Assembly (NCBI GenBank): GCA_036867785.1
Contig: CP145420.1
Span: 124,001 to 188,000 of the forward strand
Length of the DNA: 64,000 bases
Direction: 5' to 3'
From: Plasmodiophora brassicae
Taxonomy: Eukaryota > Endomyxa: Phytomyxea > Phytomyxea > Plasmodiophorida
The notes under the pieces were generated by a model. It was not told the DNA's origin. It made no database searches and saw nothing but the letters and a program-made list of their open reading frames with translations. Positions 8,877-20,602 of this stretch are shown here, piece by piece (positions within the stretch are counted from its first letter, which is position 1; the number at the start of each line of letters is the position of its first letter). Made by a program: the position numbers and the translations under genes.

Positions 8877-9646
8877 CTACTGGATGTACCTGTGCAGGAA
8901 CCGGACGTGGAAGTCGTTCCTGATCGTGTCGTTGATGAACCGCTTCTTCCGGGTCGGCTCATCCGCCGCCTGGTTCTTGAACACGACGTCGTCGCCCCAG
9001 CGGCGCTTGACAGTGAAGGCGTCGCCGCCGGCTAGGTTCGACGCCAACAGCGGGTTGCTGGTCAGGACGGCATCCTCGGCCTCCTTCCGTTCCAGGTCCC
9101 TGGCGTCCGCTTCCTTCCTCAAGCGTTCCGCTTCGCGCTCCGCCTTGATCCGTTCCAATTCACGCAGCAGCTCCGCCTCTTCGTCGTCGTCGCTCTCGTC
9201 GCTCGACGAATCGCTATTCGAGCTACTTGCCGTATCGTCAGCGTCGTCGAACGTCGCCGTTCCGCCGGCGTCCGTTATCGTCGTCGTCGGCTTGTACTCG
9301 ATCAACGACACGGGTTCTGGGCCAGGAGCGCCGCCCAGCTGCTTCCGCAGCTCGGCCTGCCTCTGGTCAGCGACGATCGACTCGCGCAGATCCAGTTCAG
9401 CCTTGAGGTCTCGCGACGCAACCTCCTCGGCGCTGTTCTGCCCCAGCTGCCTACCGGTTCCCACACACTCAGGACGGCATCGTCCACACGGCGAGGACGC
9501 CGGATCGCCCCCTACCTGTACTTCAGCGTCGTCTGCCCGGGCATGTCCCGGGAGGAGAACTGCAGGCGCGGCGTATGATAACGGTATCCGCCCTGGGTGG
9601 CGCTGCCCACCGCCGGGTGGTACGTCGGCTTATGGGCGGTCGTCAT
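8877..9646 (-). CDS. CWC15: spliceosome protein Cwc15 (Cwf15/AD002)
   Basis: Two exons (9646-9516 and 9450-8877; 65-nt intron) encode 234 residues with both family ends intact. The N-terminus MTTAHKPTYHPAVGS...SRD is the typical Cwc15 start (MTTAxRPTxxPAxG). A middle stretch of Asp/Ser is followed by a charged helix (ELLRELERIKAEREAERLRK). The C-terminus has DAVLTSNPLLA, FTVKRRWGDDVVFKNQA and FINDTIRNDFH before the stop, matching the conserved KRRWDDDVVFKN...F(V/I)NDT(L/I)R..FH motif. Cwc15 belongs to the Prp19-associated spliceosome and contacts the catalytic RNA core. It sits only 78 bases upstream of the EF-hand/RasGAP gene, in the same orientation. Confidence 0.93.
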
Positions 9647-10177
9647 CGTGGCACGACACCTACGCTACGCGCCTCGACCCGAAAGTCCGTGACTGTCTCG
9701 GCAGCCGCGCCACCACGGCGCCTTGGTTCACCTCGTGGCTTGAACGTACCTAACGTACAGTCATAGTCGTCCGCCGCCTGTCTCGAGCACCGGCGGAAGC
9801 AAACCGCAGAAAACGACATGTTCGGGTGGAGGTAACTGGCTGCGTGTCTCCTGCCTGCCTGCCCAGGCACGCACCTACGAACGAGGAGGCGACTGCACGG
9901 CGTGAGTAATTCCACACCCGGCGTTGCCGATTGCCTGACAGACATGCGCGTCGCTGGACGTACCGGGCCCTCGACTGCAACGACCTGTTACTGAATCTGC
10001 CATGTATTTTATTACTTTTAAGTACAAAAAGGAGGCATAACTGGAACGATCGTCGTTTTCCGCGTCACGCGTCGCGTCGCGGACGGGGGACGGGGGGCGC
10101 TATTCTCAAACTCGGAGAGCGATCTGGCCGCATGGCGTTCGCGAACGTTTGACGAGCGTCGTGGTCGGTATGGTGGT
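9647..10177. promoter_or_regulatory. divergent promoter region of CWC15 and the helical-repeat gene
   Basis: These 531 bases separate divergent starts. An AT-rich island (tattttattacttttaag, about 10003-10022) and a G-rich run (cggggggcg near 10092-10100) stand out. An out-of-frame ATG at 10170 overlaps the proposed start at 10178 and could form a tiny upstream frame. No gene is supported here. Confidence 0.4.
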
Positions 10178-12276
10178 ATGCGCGCATGCCTGCGCTGGTT
10201 GTCGACGATGGTGACGGCGCGCAAGGAGTTCGACCTGGCGCTGCAGTCGGGCTGGAACATCGACCTGGCGGCGTCGGCGTTCACGCGCCTGGCCGCCTTC
10301 AGCGGCGCCACGCACGACGATTTCGACCGGCTCCTGAGCGCGTGCATCACCGTTGGCGGCTCCTATCACCATATCCAGCACGCCTTCTCGGAGCACGCCA
10401 GCAAGGTCGTGCCGAGGCCCGCATCCGTCCACCTGGTCGCCGCGATATACGGGAAGCTGACCCGGGCGGCGATACCAGACGTGCCGCATCCCGTCATCGT
10501 TGCCGTTGACCGCGGGTGCCGTCCGCATCGCGACACCGTCGACCTGGCGCTTCGACATTTACTTCAGTTGCGCGATCAGCAACGGGTCCGTCGTCTCCTG
10601 TGCCAATGCCACGATTTGCAATTGTCGCCATCCACCGCTCTATGGAACATGTAGGACGGACGGTCCCGCCCCCCCGAGACACTGGACGCGTATGCTAACG
10701 TTTCCTCCTGTACTGCAGGGCCATTCTGGTCGTGTGCCAGGCACCCGACGCCGACCAAGACATCGTCGGCCTGTACCGATGGATCCTGGGGCGCGGCGCC
10801 GTCCTGCGCGACTCGCTGACGAAGTGCATCCTGGCGCTGATCGCGGGCGGCCGTATCCATGCCGCCCATCAAGTGTTCCTGACCGTTTGCGAGCGCCTGA
10901 ACGTTCAGGCGCGTGCTCGACGCGCGCTCTACGATGCGTTGCCCGACCCGTCGTCCGCCTGGGCGCTGTTCATTCGCGACCGCGCCAACGGGTCCAAGTC
11001 GATGGTACCGACGGGCATCCGCCTGTGCGTTCTGACCGGGCGCGACGCCCTGGCCAGGCGGGCGTACCGCCACCTGGATCAGCATTTCGGCGAGAACGAG
11101 GTCAAGGGTGCGCTGAACGCGCTCATCTCGAAGCTGTGCCCCGGATGGGAGGCCGGCCGATGGGCGCAGTGGGCCCTGGAGGCCCGGGTGCCACTCGCCA
11201 GAGCGTCCCTCGAGCACCTGTTTGCTATATGCCAAGACGACCTGAGACTGTCGCCGCTGCTCGCCTTTGAGTGCCTAAAGGAAGGCGCAACCGCCAGCGA
11301 CGCGATCGTGCCATTGTTCCGGGCCGGCGGGATGTTCGGCAACCCTCGCGCTGCCCTGCGTGTCCTGGGCGTTATGACGGCCACGTATCGTGCGCGCCTC
11401 ACCGAGGTCTATGGGAACGCGTGCAATGGCCTGGCTGTGGAATACCTGCTCCGGACGGGCGCCAGTGCCGTTATGTACGAGGTGGCTGCCCGGATGGCGT
11501 TGCGTCTGGAACCCCCCGCCGACTGGGCCGCAGCGACCCGAGCGTGCCTGGACCGCATGCGTCGCGCCCAGGTCCCCGCGTCCACCGATCTATGGCGGGC
11601 CATCGCTCGCGTCTGTATCAGACGGGGCGCTCTGGACGCCCTGTTCGAGTTGCGAACGGTCTACGCTGCTGGCCGTTGCGACCTGCCGTTCCTGTTCACG
11701 AAGCCGGTGCGAGTCCTGTTCCGATGCGGCAGATACCGGGACGTCATCGCACAGATCCAGGCCATGGTGTCGTCGGGTTACACGAACGCGCTTCGCAAGG
11801 CAATGGTTCGTCGCGCGGGCCTGGTGTCCGCGTTGAAAACGGGCCTCCTGCAACCGTGTGAACCGGGGCCGTTCATGGGCGTCCACCTGAGGCGGACGCT
11901 GATGATGATGCTGCCGCCGCCGTCCGACGAGCACATGAGGATGCACGCGACGGCAGCGCTCAATGGCACCATGGGCGTTCGCTTCCTGAACGACCTGATT
12001 TGGCAGCTTGGGCGCCTGCACCTGCCCGAACGGGACCGTCTGCAGCGGTCGCTCGACCTCCTGTTCGTATTCGTCGCGGGGTCGCCTCGGCGACCGCACC
12101 CGTACACGCTGCTGGCCGTGCTGTGGTGGTGTGTCAAGGCGCGCGACGTCGGCAATGCCGTGCGCGTCCTCGAGCTCGCCGTCGAACGCGACATCCGCAT
12201 CCCTGACAAGAAACTGGGGCGCCTTCTCTGCAGAATGCCTGAGCTGGAACACGCTATAATACTGCCTCGCAGATGA
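10178..12276 (+). CDS. helical-repeat (PPR-like) protein, probably mitochondrial
   Basis: Exons 10178-10650 and 10719-12276 join across a 68-nt intron with a perfect TGCTAAC branch site, giving 676 residues. The N-terminus (MRACLRWLSTMVTARKEF) is positively charged, lacks acidic residues and could be a mitochondrial targeting peptide. The rest is a long array of paired helices with PPR-like spacing (IAAIYGKL-type pairs; LTKCILALIAGGRIHAAHQV; DLWRAIARVCIRRGALDALF; PYTLLAVLWWCVKARDVGNA). This is consistent with an organelle RNA-binding protein. No SMR or DYW domain is present. Individual PPR motifs are weak, so another alpha-solenoid type is possible. The stop lies in the first bases of a repeat shared with 22565-22846. 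Confidence 0.65.
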
Positions 12277-12525
12277 CGCCAACGCGCTCCCTAGCTAAAC
12301 CCTTCCCATGAATCTATCTGTTACCAACCGACACGGCCTGCATGGGTACGTACAGGTAGCCATCCGAGACAAGTGTCCCAGCGTCGAATGCCTCGGCGTG
12401 GGTCTCATACGCGAACGGGCCAGGTGCTCCGAACCACTGGACGCCTCGCCCCGACGCCGATTGCGCGAAGACGACCGAGACAGGCGTAAGTCTATCGGGG
12501 GTCACCCTTTCTATCTGCATGGCGA
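12268..12525 (-). repeat. dispersed repeat, copy A (68-codon frame intact)
   Basis: This segment is about 85% identical to 22565-22846 in the same orientation. The two share GCAGATGACGCCAACGCGCT at the start and TTTCTATCTGCATGGC at the end. On the minus strand an ATG at 12518-12520 opens a 68-residue frame, MQIERVTPDRLTPVSVVFAQ...PMQAVSVGNR, with no recognised domain. In copy B the same frame is shifted. The ends form a short GCAGAT/ATCTGC inverted pair, so a MITE-like origin is possible. Copy A overlaps the last codons of the upstream gene. Confidence 0.55.
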
Positions 12526-12659
12526 AGTGCGCGCACCTGGAAGTTCCTGTGCCTGGGTGGGCGGACCTTGATGTTCTCGCACCTGAGAGGGAAAGCAGCA
12601 CGCTGACCGTCATTGTCGGCCATTGTCTGACGTTAGCGCCGTCTAAGGTTCCTAGTAGA

Positions 12660-15600
12660 ATGGACGAGGTGCTCATATTTGCCGTTCGCGTCGCGTTAAT
12701 ACTCGTTCCCGGATACGCAACGTATTGCACGCTGCCGAACGGGTGCATTTGTGATTGGTATCCGACCGCATGCCAGTCCAACAGCACATACATGTACGTC
12801 CTGCATCTTAATGTCACACCGACGTACGTCGTCGGCCAATTAGGATTGACGTCAGATCATTAAACGCCCAGTCATCCGTGGGTGGTATGTTGACCAGCGC
12901 TTGGTTTGACATGTCGTCCCGGTCGTCTATCACCTATGTGTAACCGTGTGCCGGCTCCAAGCTATAAGACAAGAATAGCTGTGATCCGGCTAGGCCGCCC
13001 TAAGAATGACGGACATGCACGGAGTGCGCACGGAGTCCGCACGGCGTCCGCGGGAGCTGCAGGTCGGGGACACAGACGATTATACTACACGGCTGATATA
13101 CCATCACCGTTGGGACGTCACAGAGATCTCTTGAACATCCTTTCGGGGAAGGTTTCAAAGAAGGACGCGATGGTGGCCACCGCGCAGGAGATGCTGCTGG
13201 AAGATGACGTCGATGATCGACAACAAGGACAGAGCGTGCAAGGCTCAACGATCGTCCTGCAGATGAACAAGGCGCCGACCTTGAAAAGCATGGACCGCAA
13301 GGCCGTCACGACGTTCATGGCCGAGCTGAAGACGTATCGGAATCACTTCCGGGACGATCCGAACGCCAAGGGCCAGATCCCGCGGTCAGTGAGGAGTATG
13401 ATCGACCCCGGTCTGCTCAGGGCGATCTGCAAGTGGGAACTCGGCAAGGACGCCGAGGGGGTGACGGAGAGCGACCTGATGGACTGGATGAAGAGGCATC
13501 TGGAGCAGGATCGCTCGACGGACGCGAACATCGACCGGGAGATGCGGAAGCTGGCGATGAAGCTGACCATCACCACACCAGCGGCAAGGGTCGTGAACCT
13601 CGTGCAGCAGTACGAGGAATTGGTCGCGCGCAACGGGTGGCAGGACCTCTTCACGTCCCGCGAGGGACGGAAGAACCTGGTCAAGTACCTACTGGGTGCT
13701 GTGCGCCCATCCGGTTTACAAGCGCTCATGCGGACCCTCGTCATGAAGCGCCAGACCGATCTCCAGAAGGACCCTTTGGAATTCTATCGGGTGCTGAAGG
13801 AACGGGCTGCATCGTATGAGGAGACGATGTTGTACATGGAGCCGGGACGTGAGGATGGCAAGGGGAAGGGAAAGGTCAAACCCACCCCGAAGGAGCGAGG
13901 GGCGCAGACGGATGAAGGAGGCGATGGAGGCCGGGACACGAAACGACACCGGAAGGACCTGCGATGTTTCAACTGTGACGAGGTTGGACATCCAGCGTTT
14001 CGTTGCCCGAAGAAGCCTACCAAGAAGCAGGTCGCAGACCTGCTGAAGGATCGCCGCAAGGGGCCAACGGGAAGGGATGGACCCCGTAAGGCCAAATCTG
14101 ATAAAGATGACGACTTGTCAGAGTACCCATGGCTTCCAGTGGTAGGAAGAGTGTCGGAGGGGGCGCAGAGGACAGGGGACCAAGTAGTCGTTCGTGTAAA
14201 CGGACATGAGGAAGACTACGTTGGGGTTCTGGACAGTGGAGCGACATCGGTTGACGTTCTGATGCCATTGACCATAGCGCGCGAGCTAATGGAGCGGGAC
14301 CCATTGTTAACAATGGAGAACCTCCAGAAGCCGGAAACGTTCTGTCTGGTAGACAGAGAAACGAAGCACACAGCCTACCATGTGATGATACTGGATCTGG
14401 GACTGACGACGACGGCAGGCGAACTGATCACTCGCCGGCGCCGATGCCTTGTATGGGACATTCCTGAAAAGGAAATAATCCTAGGGGAGAGGCTGTTGGA
14501 CGACTTGGGTATCCACCCAAAGAAGGCCCTGGACGTACTCATTAAGAGCACGCCGAAGAAGGGGAATGACGTCATGGATGAAGTGCACAATATGGCAAAC
14601 GAGATGCCACCTCTCTGGGAAGGGGAGGAAGAGGAAACAGAGGATGTGAGGATCGGAACCGATTCCACAGACTCCCTGGAAAGGGAGATGGACGGGATGG
14701 CCGAGCGCGCATTGAGGAATGGCCTACCGCAAGCGATGGGGAAATCGCTTCGGAAACTCGTCAGAAGATATAGGGACGTTTGGCGTATGAGCATTGGACC
14801 TGATGGTCCAGCCAGGGTTACACCATTTGTCACGGAGCTGAAACCGGATGCGGAACCTTACAGGTGCCGAGCCAGAAAGTACAGTATGGAGGACAGTGCT
14901 TTCATGGAGGAATTCGTCGCCCAATTGAAGAAGTATGGCCTAGTCGTTGAAAACTACAACGCGAAGTGGGCTTCACCGGTGGTGGTGGTGACGAAGCCAG
15001 GGGGCGGAAAGCGGTTCTGTGTTGATCTCAGAGCTGTTAATGCCAAATGTGTCGCCGTGGCGTGGCCTATGCCACATCAGGAGGCGATACTCAGGAACCT
15101 GGCAGGCTCGAGGTTCTGGTTTAAGCTAGATGCGTTCAAAGGCTTCTGGATGATGCCGCTGGATGAAGCGTGTCAGGAGATCTTCTCCTTCATGACAGAT
15201 AAGGGGGTGTATAAGCCAACGAGGTCGATGCAGGGGGGAATGAACTCCGCCCCTCAGTATCAAGGGAGGATGTTTGAGGTGTTCGGGGAACTTATGTTCC
15301 ACAAACTAATCATATGGATCGATGATCTAATGGGGCATGCCCAAAGGGAGGATGATTGGTTCCGAACGTTGGAACGGACTCTGATGCTAGCCGAACGGCA
15401 CAGCATCAAGTTCAACGTGGAGAAGTGTGAGCTCTTCACAACAGAGGTTCGGTTCTGTGGAAGGATATTCACGCCAGAAGGGGTAAGGCACGATCCTGCT
15501 AGGATTGAGGCTTTAATGGCGATACCACAGCCGAGGACGGCAAGGGACTTGCAACAATTCCTTATGGCAACTCAGTGGATGAGTAGGTCCATCCCTGAGT

Positions 15601-18600
15601 ACAACAGGAAGGTACACCTGTTACAGAGGATATACGAGGATGCAATGAAGGACCAACCTGGCAGGACGAAAGCCATTGCCAGGAGGGTGCGATTGTGCAA
15701 ATATGGATGGTCACCCGAACATGCGCTGGCATTCGAGAAACTGAAGATGGCAGTGGCGGACACGGTCCAACTAGCGTACCCGCGAAAGGACCGGATCCAA
15801 TGCCTATTCTCAGATGCAAATGAGGTTAACAGCGCGGCGGTAGTCACACAGATTCCGCCTGAGGACTTGGGTAAACCAGTGCATGGGCAGCGACATGAAC
15901 CGCTGGGTTTCGTCGGACACAAGTTCGCGGGCCCAGAGCGGAACTGGTCCACGGTGGAGAAGGAAGGGTTCGCGATCAAGGATGGGATTGACAAACTGGA
16001 CTATCTCGTTACAACCAACGAGCAGTTTCGTTTGTTTACCGATCATAGGAATCTCGTGAGGATATTCTCACCAACGGACGTGTCAAAGCCAACGGCGCAG
16101 AAACTGCAACGATGGGCACTGGACATACAGAGGGTCAACTACGTCATTGAACACATTGCGGGGGAGGACAATGTGTGGTCGGATCTTATGACGCGGTGGG
16201 GTGCACCGGACGGTGGGCCTGATGACCAGCACCTAGAGGTACGCACGATCAGGAGGATAACGCTTCAAATTGAGGACGGATATCGGGTACGGCCGTTACA
16301 AAGGAAGGAATTCCAATGGCCGACCGTGGACGAAATCCGTAAGGCTCAGAGGAAATGGCTCAGAGGAACGAAACGACCGAAGAATGGTGATGATCTCTTC
16401 GTCACAGGGAAGGGACAGGTGATCATACCAGACGAATGCAACGAGCTGAAGCTGCAGCTATGCGCTATTGCTCATGCGGGCGGAAACAGTGGGCATCTAG
16501 GACTGAAGGCCTCGTTGAGGAAGTTGGGGGAGTTCTGCCATTGGGCACACTGCGATGAGGACATGAGGACGTTCTGCAACGCGTGTTTGAACTGTCTACC
16601 GACAAGGGGCGGGGTTAGGATTCCCAGGCCATTGGGAACAGCTGTTCATGGTGTTAGGCCGAATCAGGTGATTCACTTGGATTGGCTATACATGATGGCG
16701 GCTCAGAAGGGCGGAAGACATGATCTGCAATGGAACCTGATAATCAGGGATGATCTGTCTGGCATGGTCAAGATTACTCCTGACCATACACCCATGCGGA
16801 AACCACTGTAGAGGCACTGCTCGAATGGAGGGCTATCTTCGGAACGTTTGAGTTGATGGTGTCAGACATGGCGTCTTGCTTTCTGGCAAACGTTGTGAAG
16901 GAACTGGCGCGTCGATGTGGATTTGCTCATCACCCGACTGTTGCCTATGGGCATTACAGTAATGGATCAATTGAGGTGATCAACAGGAACTACTTGCAAC
17001 TAGTCAGAGCACTTCTGTCTGAATTGCAGTGGGACAAATACGATTGGCCATGGTTGAACCACAACATTGAACACACGATCAATCACAGGTCGCAGGCGCG
17101 TACCAACGGGAATGCGCCAGTGACAGTGATGATGGGACGTCAACCAGACAACCCGCTGAAGCAAGTGTTCAAGAGGCCAGGGGATGAGAAGTATGGGGAA
17201 GCTACACTCTCAAAGGAGCATATTCAGGAGCTAGTCATGCAATTGCAGACGTCGCTGAATGAAATGCACAAGGGAGCAGTGCAGCAATCGAAGAAAATCC
17301 GAGCCGTACACAGGAAGAGGAGCGACGCGTACCGACGAGCAACTGCACCGAACTTTCAGATCGGTGACTATGTACTCATCGGATTGCCTGAACCGGGTAA
17401 GGTTCCGGGCAAGAAGCTCTTTATGAAGTGGCGGGGCCTATATCAAATAACTGATAGCCACGAGAACTACACCTACGAGGTGAGGAATATGTTCAATGAG
17501 ACGGACACTCGAACCGTTCACGGGGACCGCGTTCGCCTCTATGAACATGGCAAAGTGAATGCCACTGAGGAACTGAAGCGACAGATGGATTATGACAATG
17601 AGCGTTTCGCCATTGAAGTCTTCAAGGACTGCAGGCACAGTCCGGAGACAGGGGAATTGGAATTGTTGATCGGATGGAAGGGTTTCTCTGAAGCGGAGGA
17701 TTCATGGGAGCCAATCTGCAGGTTGGCGATGGATGTACCGAAGCTGGTGAAGGCACATGCCGCCAGGATGAGGAAGGAGAAACATCACCTTGCTGATGAG
17801 GTTAAGGAGTTACTTAAGGCGGAAGGAGTCCAGTAGGCTAGTCATGCTTTTTTCCCGGATGCGCGCTGGGTTATTTTAATGCCGACGGCCATGTGACGAC
17901 AGAAGCCAAAACTGTGTTCTACGAAGATTGAGACTTAATTATGTTAATTAGACTATATTAAGGAGAAGACATGATTAGGATACACCACCACTGAAGACAC
18001 CTGCAAGGAGGAGCATTTCGTTGAAGGAGGGGAATGTGCCGGCTCCAAGCTATAAGACAAGAATAGCTGTGATCCGGCTAGGCCGCCCTAAGAATGACGG
18101 ACATGCACGGAGTGCGCACGGAGTCCGCACGGCGTCCGCGGGAGCTGCAGGTCGGGGACACAGACGATTATACTACACGGCTGATATACCATCACCGTTG
18201 GGACGTCACAACCGCCAGCCTGCGTCTCGTGTTGCTGGGATAGTGATCCCTGATGTCGTCAGGTCAATCACGTACTGTAAATTAACTGGCATCGATAACG
18301 GCACGTTTGCGGGCATGTCGGCGCTAACCACTCTGTACCAAACCTGTCCAGTGCCATGTGCCCCATGCCGACCTCATGATGGGTACAGGTTGCTGAATGG
18401 TAACTGGATCACGTCGCTGCCAAGCTCACCAGTGGCGTTCGCGAGCCTGACCAATCTGCACGTGTTGGACCTGGAAACGAACTCGCTCACCTTCCTGCCC
18501 GAACGTCTGTTTGCCCCGTGTACATCGCTGACATATTTGTAAGTCTTCGCAGTCAGTGACGGTCATGCTTATTCGTGATCATCGCAGTAACTTCGGCGTT

Positions 18601-20206
18601 AATTATCTGACGTCGATACCCACGAACGCCTTGTCAACCCTGAGCCAGCTCACTTTTTTGTCCGTTGGGCATCTGTTCTCGCCAGCTTCCTGATGCGAAA
18701 TTCTGGTCGCAGGAATTTCGGAACGAACTCGATCCAAGCCATCGAACCAGGCACGCTCCAGGCCCAGTCTCTCCTGCAGACGCTGTACTTGGACAGAAAC
18801 CCGCCGCTTGCATCCCTCCCTGATGGACTCTTCGACCATTGTACATCGCTCGGACGCCTGTTCGTCTTCGGTCCCGTTACTTCTCTCTCAGGTCGACGTG
18901 TTGCTAATTGTATGCACACAGGGCGATTCACGCCTGCCCCTTGTTGATGCGCCTGCCCTTCAACATTTTCCGCAACGCGGTTATGCTGACCGATGTCACG
19001 TATGGCCACTGTGCCTGCCGGTCTGCCTACCACTGACGCTTGTGTACCTGCAGGACATATAGGGCACCAGAGCAGATTGTGTGCTGGCCGAAACCACCTC
19101 CTTCAGCGATCACCGGATACAGTACGAACTTGTGTGCCCCTGGCAAGTTTCGCTCCGTACCTCAAAGCGATGTATCTGAACGACGGGTTGCATGGGCAGA
19201 TGACTCCAGTGCAATGTTCGGAACCGCTGTGCAAGACGAGTACTTATCGCTATTCTGTAAAGCGCCCGCCGTCATATCGAGCGTCGTCTTCGCGTCGTTC
19301 GGCACCCCGTCGGGGCAATCAGGCGTCTACACTCTCGGATCGTGCAACTCCATCAAAAGCGTGCCTGTTGTCAGACAGACCTGCGTGAACAAGACGTTGT
19401 GCATCATAACGGCGTCCACTTCGACATTCGGGTCGGATCCCTGTCCGGGTACCACCAAACAGCTTTCAGTTGCCGTCAACTGCACCGCTCTTCCCAAATT
19501 GCCCTCGACAAAGACCCGTCGCATGTCAACATCGACCAGGAAGGCGTCGACGACGAGGCGACTCGGCTCCAAGAAGACGTCGTCACTGAGGACACGCAGT
19601 TCCCGGAAGTCGAGAACGGTGAGAGCATCCAGTTTGCGGCCTGTCGGCATGACGTTGTGGTCCAAAGAACCGGCGCCGCCGTCCACATCTGATCGTGTGT
19701 CGACAGCCGGGCACAGTCATAGGGCGTCTCTGTCCAGGTCAACGTCAGAAGCACGTACGACGACCACCCGTCGCCACCTGCCTTCAGCAGACCGTCCGTC
19801 TCCGTCACAGCAGGATCTCAGCCACTGGGTTACCGATCGCGCGACGCTCGTGGTGTTCATATTAGCCGCCGTTGGCGTCGGCATCCTATGCATTGCCGTC
19901 GTCGTTTCCATTTGTGCCTGGAGGCGCCCAGCTCCGATGCCAGGTTCCCCGTTGGCAACACCCGTTGCCCCATTTACTGCTTTAGCACCACACCCAATTT
20001 CGAATCAGCATGCACTGGCGCCTCCGGTCATGCACCAGCCTTTTCAGTACCCCCCTCCGACATTGTCAAGCACGGCCGGCATGGCACCGCGGACGGGCGC
20101 CAGCCAACGCTTGCGCCCACGTCGGGTGGAGGCTCGTGACAAGTTCAACCAGGGTGCCATGACGACGATGTCAACGACGTCGGAGAGTGAACCGGAAGCC
20201 TTGTAG
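12660..20206 (+). CDS. LRR receptor with SUEL-type lectin domain and one membrane span
   Basis: Eight exons give an uninterrupted 633-residue frame: 12660-12793, 12844-12939, 18263-18334, 18389-18538, 18588-18659, 18713-18859, 18922-18999 and 19054-20206. A signal peptide (MDEVLIFAVRVALILVPG) is followed by a Cys-rich LRR cap (CTLPNGCICDW). About eight LRRs follow in exons of 72, 150, 72, 147 and 78 nt with phase-2 junctions. The last exon encodes a galactose/rhamnose-binding SUEL lectin domain (VVFASFGTPSGQSG... STFGSDPCPGTTKQLSV), a Ser/Thr-rich stalk, a transmembrane helix (ATLVVFILAAVGVGILCIAV) and a Pro-rich cytoplasmic tail without a kinase. The second intron (12940-18262) contains a whole LTR retrotransposon, yet GTAACC and CGTCAG splice signals remain; without the element the intron would be about 55 nt. 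Carbohydrate or pathogen/host surface sensing is inferred. Confidence 0.78.
12947..13122 (+). repeat. 5' LTR of the Ty3-type element
   Basis: 176 bp, TGTG...CACA, identical by eye to 18035-18210. The base run before it ends in AACCG, matching the sequence after the 3' LTR. Confidence 0.95.
18035..18210 (+). repeat. 3' LTR of the Ty3-type element
   Basis: 176 bp, the same as 12947-13122. It is preceded by the polypurine tract and followed by ACCGCC, so the target-site copy is intact on both sides. Confidence 0.95.
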
Positions 20207-20602
20207 TTGCCGCTGCACGTCCACGACGCGTCATTAAAGATGTTGCTGGGCGACGATCTGCAATCTATATGTCGTGCCTGGACGTCAGATTCGCCGGCCC
20301 AGGTGGGGCGGTTCACATATATACATAATTCCTCCTATTAAGATTCCTTCTAATAAGCCCTGGATGCTAAATCAACCCCCTTAAGACCCAAAAGGCTGGA
20401 TTTTTCATGCTCCAGGGTCTATTAGAAAGACTTAACGCATGTCAGGGTCTTATTAGAAAGACTGGTTGCATTTCAACTGAACACGGTGACTGGACAGTGT
20501 TTTTGCCGGACGGTACGTTACCAGAATGTCCAGGGACGAGGCCGTGCTCGACTTGCAACGTGAGCTACCTTTAAAGTACACAGCGTGCCGTTGGTTGGGA
20601 CG
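20207..20602. other. intergenic region with inverted CCAGGG/TATTAGAA motifs
   Basis: CTTCTAATAAGCCCTGG (about 20347-20364) is mirrored by CCAGGGTCTATTAGAAAG (about 20412-20430), and a second TATTAGAAAGACT follows at about 20450. These look like the subterminal repeats of a DNA transposon and may be the left end of the pogo-like element that follows. No gene is seen. Confidence 0.45.

Larger units (their letters stand above)
12947..18210 (+). mobile_element. Ty3/gypsy LTR retrotransposon of chromovirus type, young, nearly whole
   Basis: The element is 5,264 bp with identical 176-bp LTRs that begin TGTG and end CACA. It is flanked by ACCG on each side (AACCG if the last LTR base is counted outside), a 4-5 bp target duplication. 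Parts in order: gag with a CCHC zinc knuckle (about 13.97 kb), aspartic protease (about 14.23 kb), reverse transcriptase (about 14.95-15.5 kb), RNase H (about 15.8-16.2 kb), integrase with HHCC region (about 16.47-16.6 kb), and an integrase C-terminal chromodomain (about 17.6-17.75 kb). A purine-rich tract precedes the 3' LTR (about 18024-18034). The chromodomain and RT type recall oomycete and plasmodiophorid elements. Identical LTRs mean a very recent insertion. Coding capacity shows about one break; otherwise it looks whole. It lies in an intron of the LRR-lectin gene, in sense orientation. Confidence 0.93.

Noticed and set aside
12521-12817. Extension of a minus-strand frame (12314-12817) as one gene
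   Set aside because: It lies antisense to the signal-peptide exon of the LRR-lectin gene and begins at a non-ATG codon. Only the 12314-12520 part recurs elsewhere.
19021-19053. A 33-nt intron before the lectin exon
   Set aside because: A 54-nt intron at 19000-19053 with a GTATGG donor also keeps the frame and matches the normal length.
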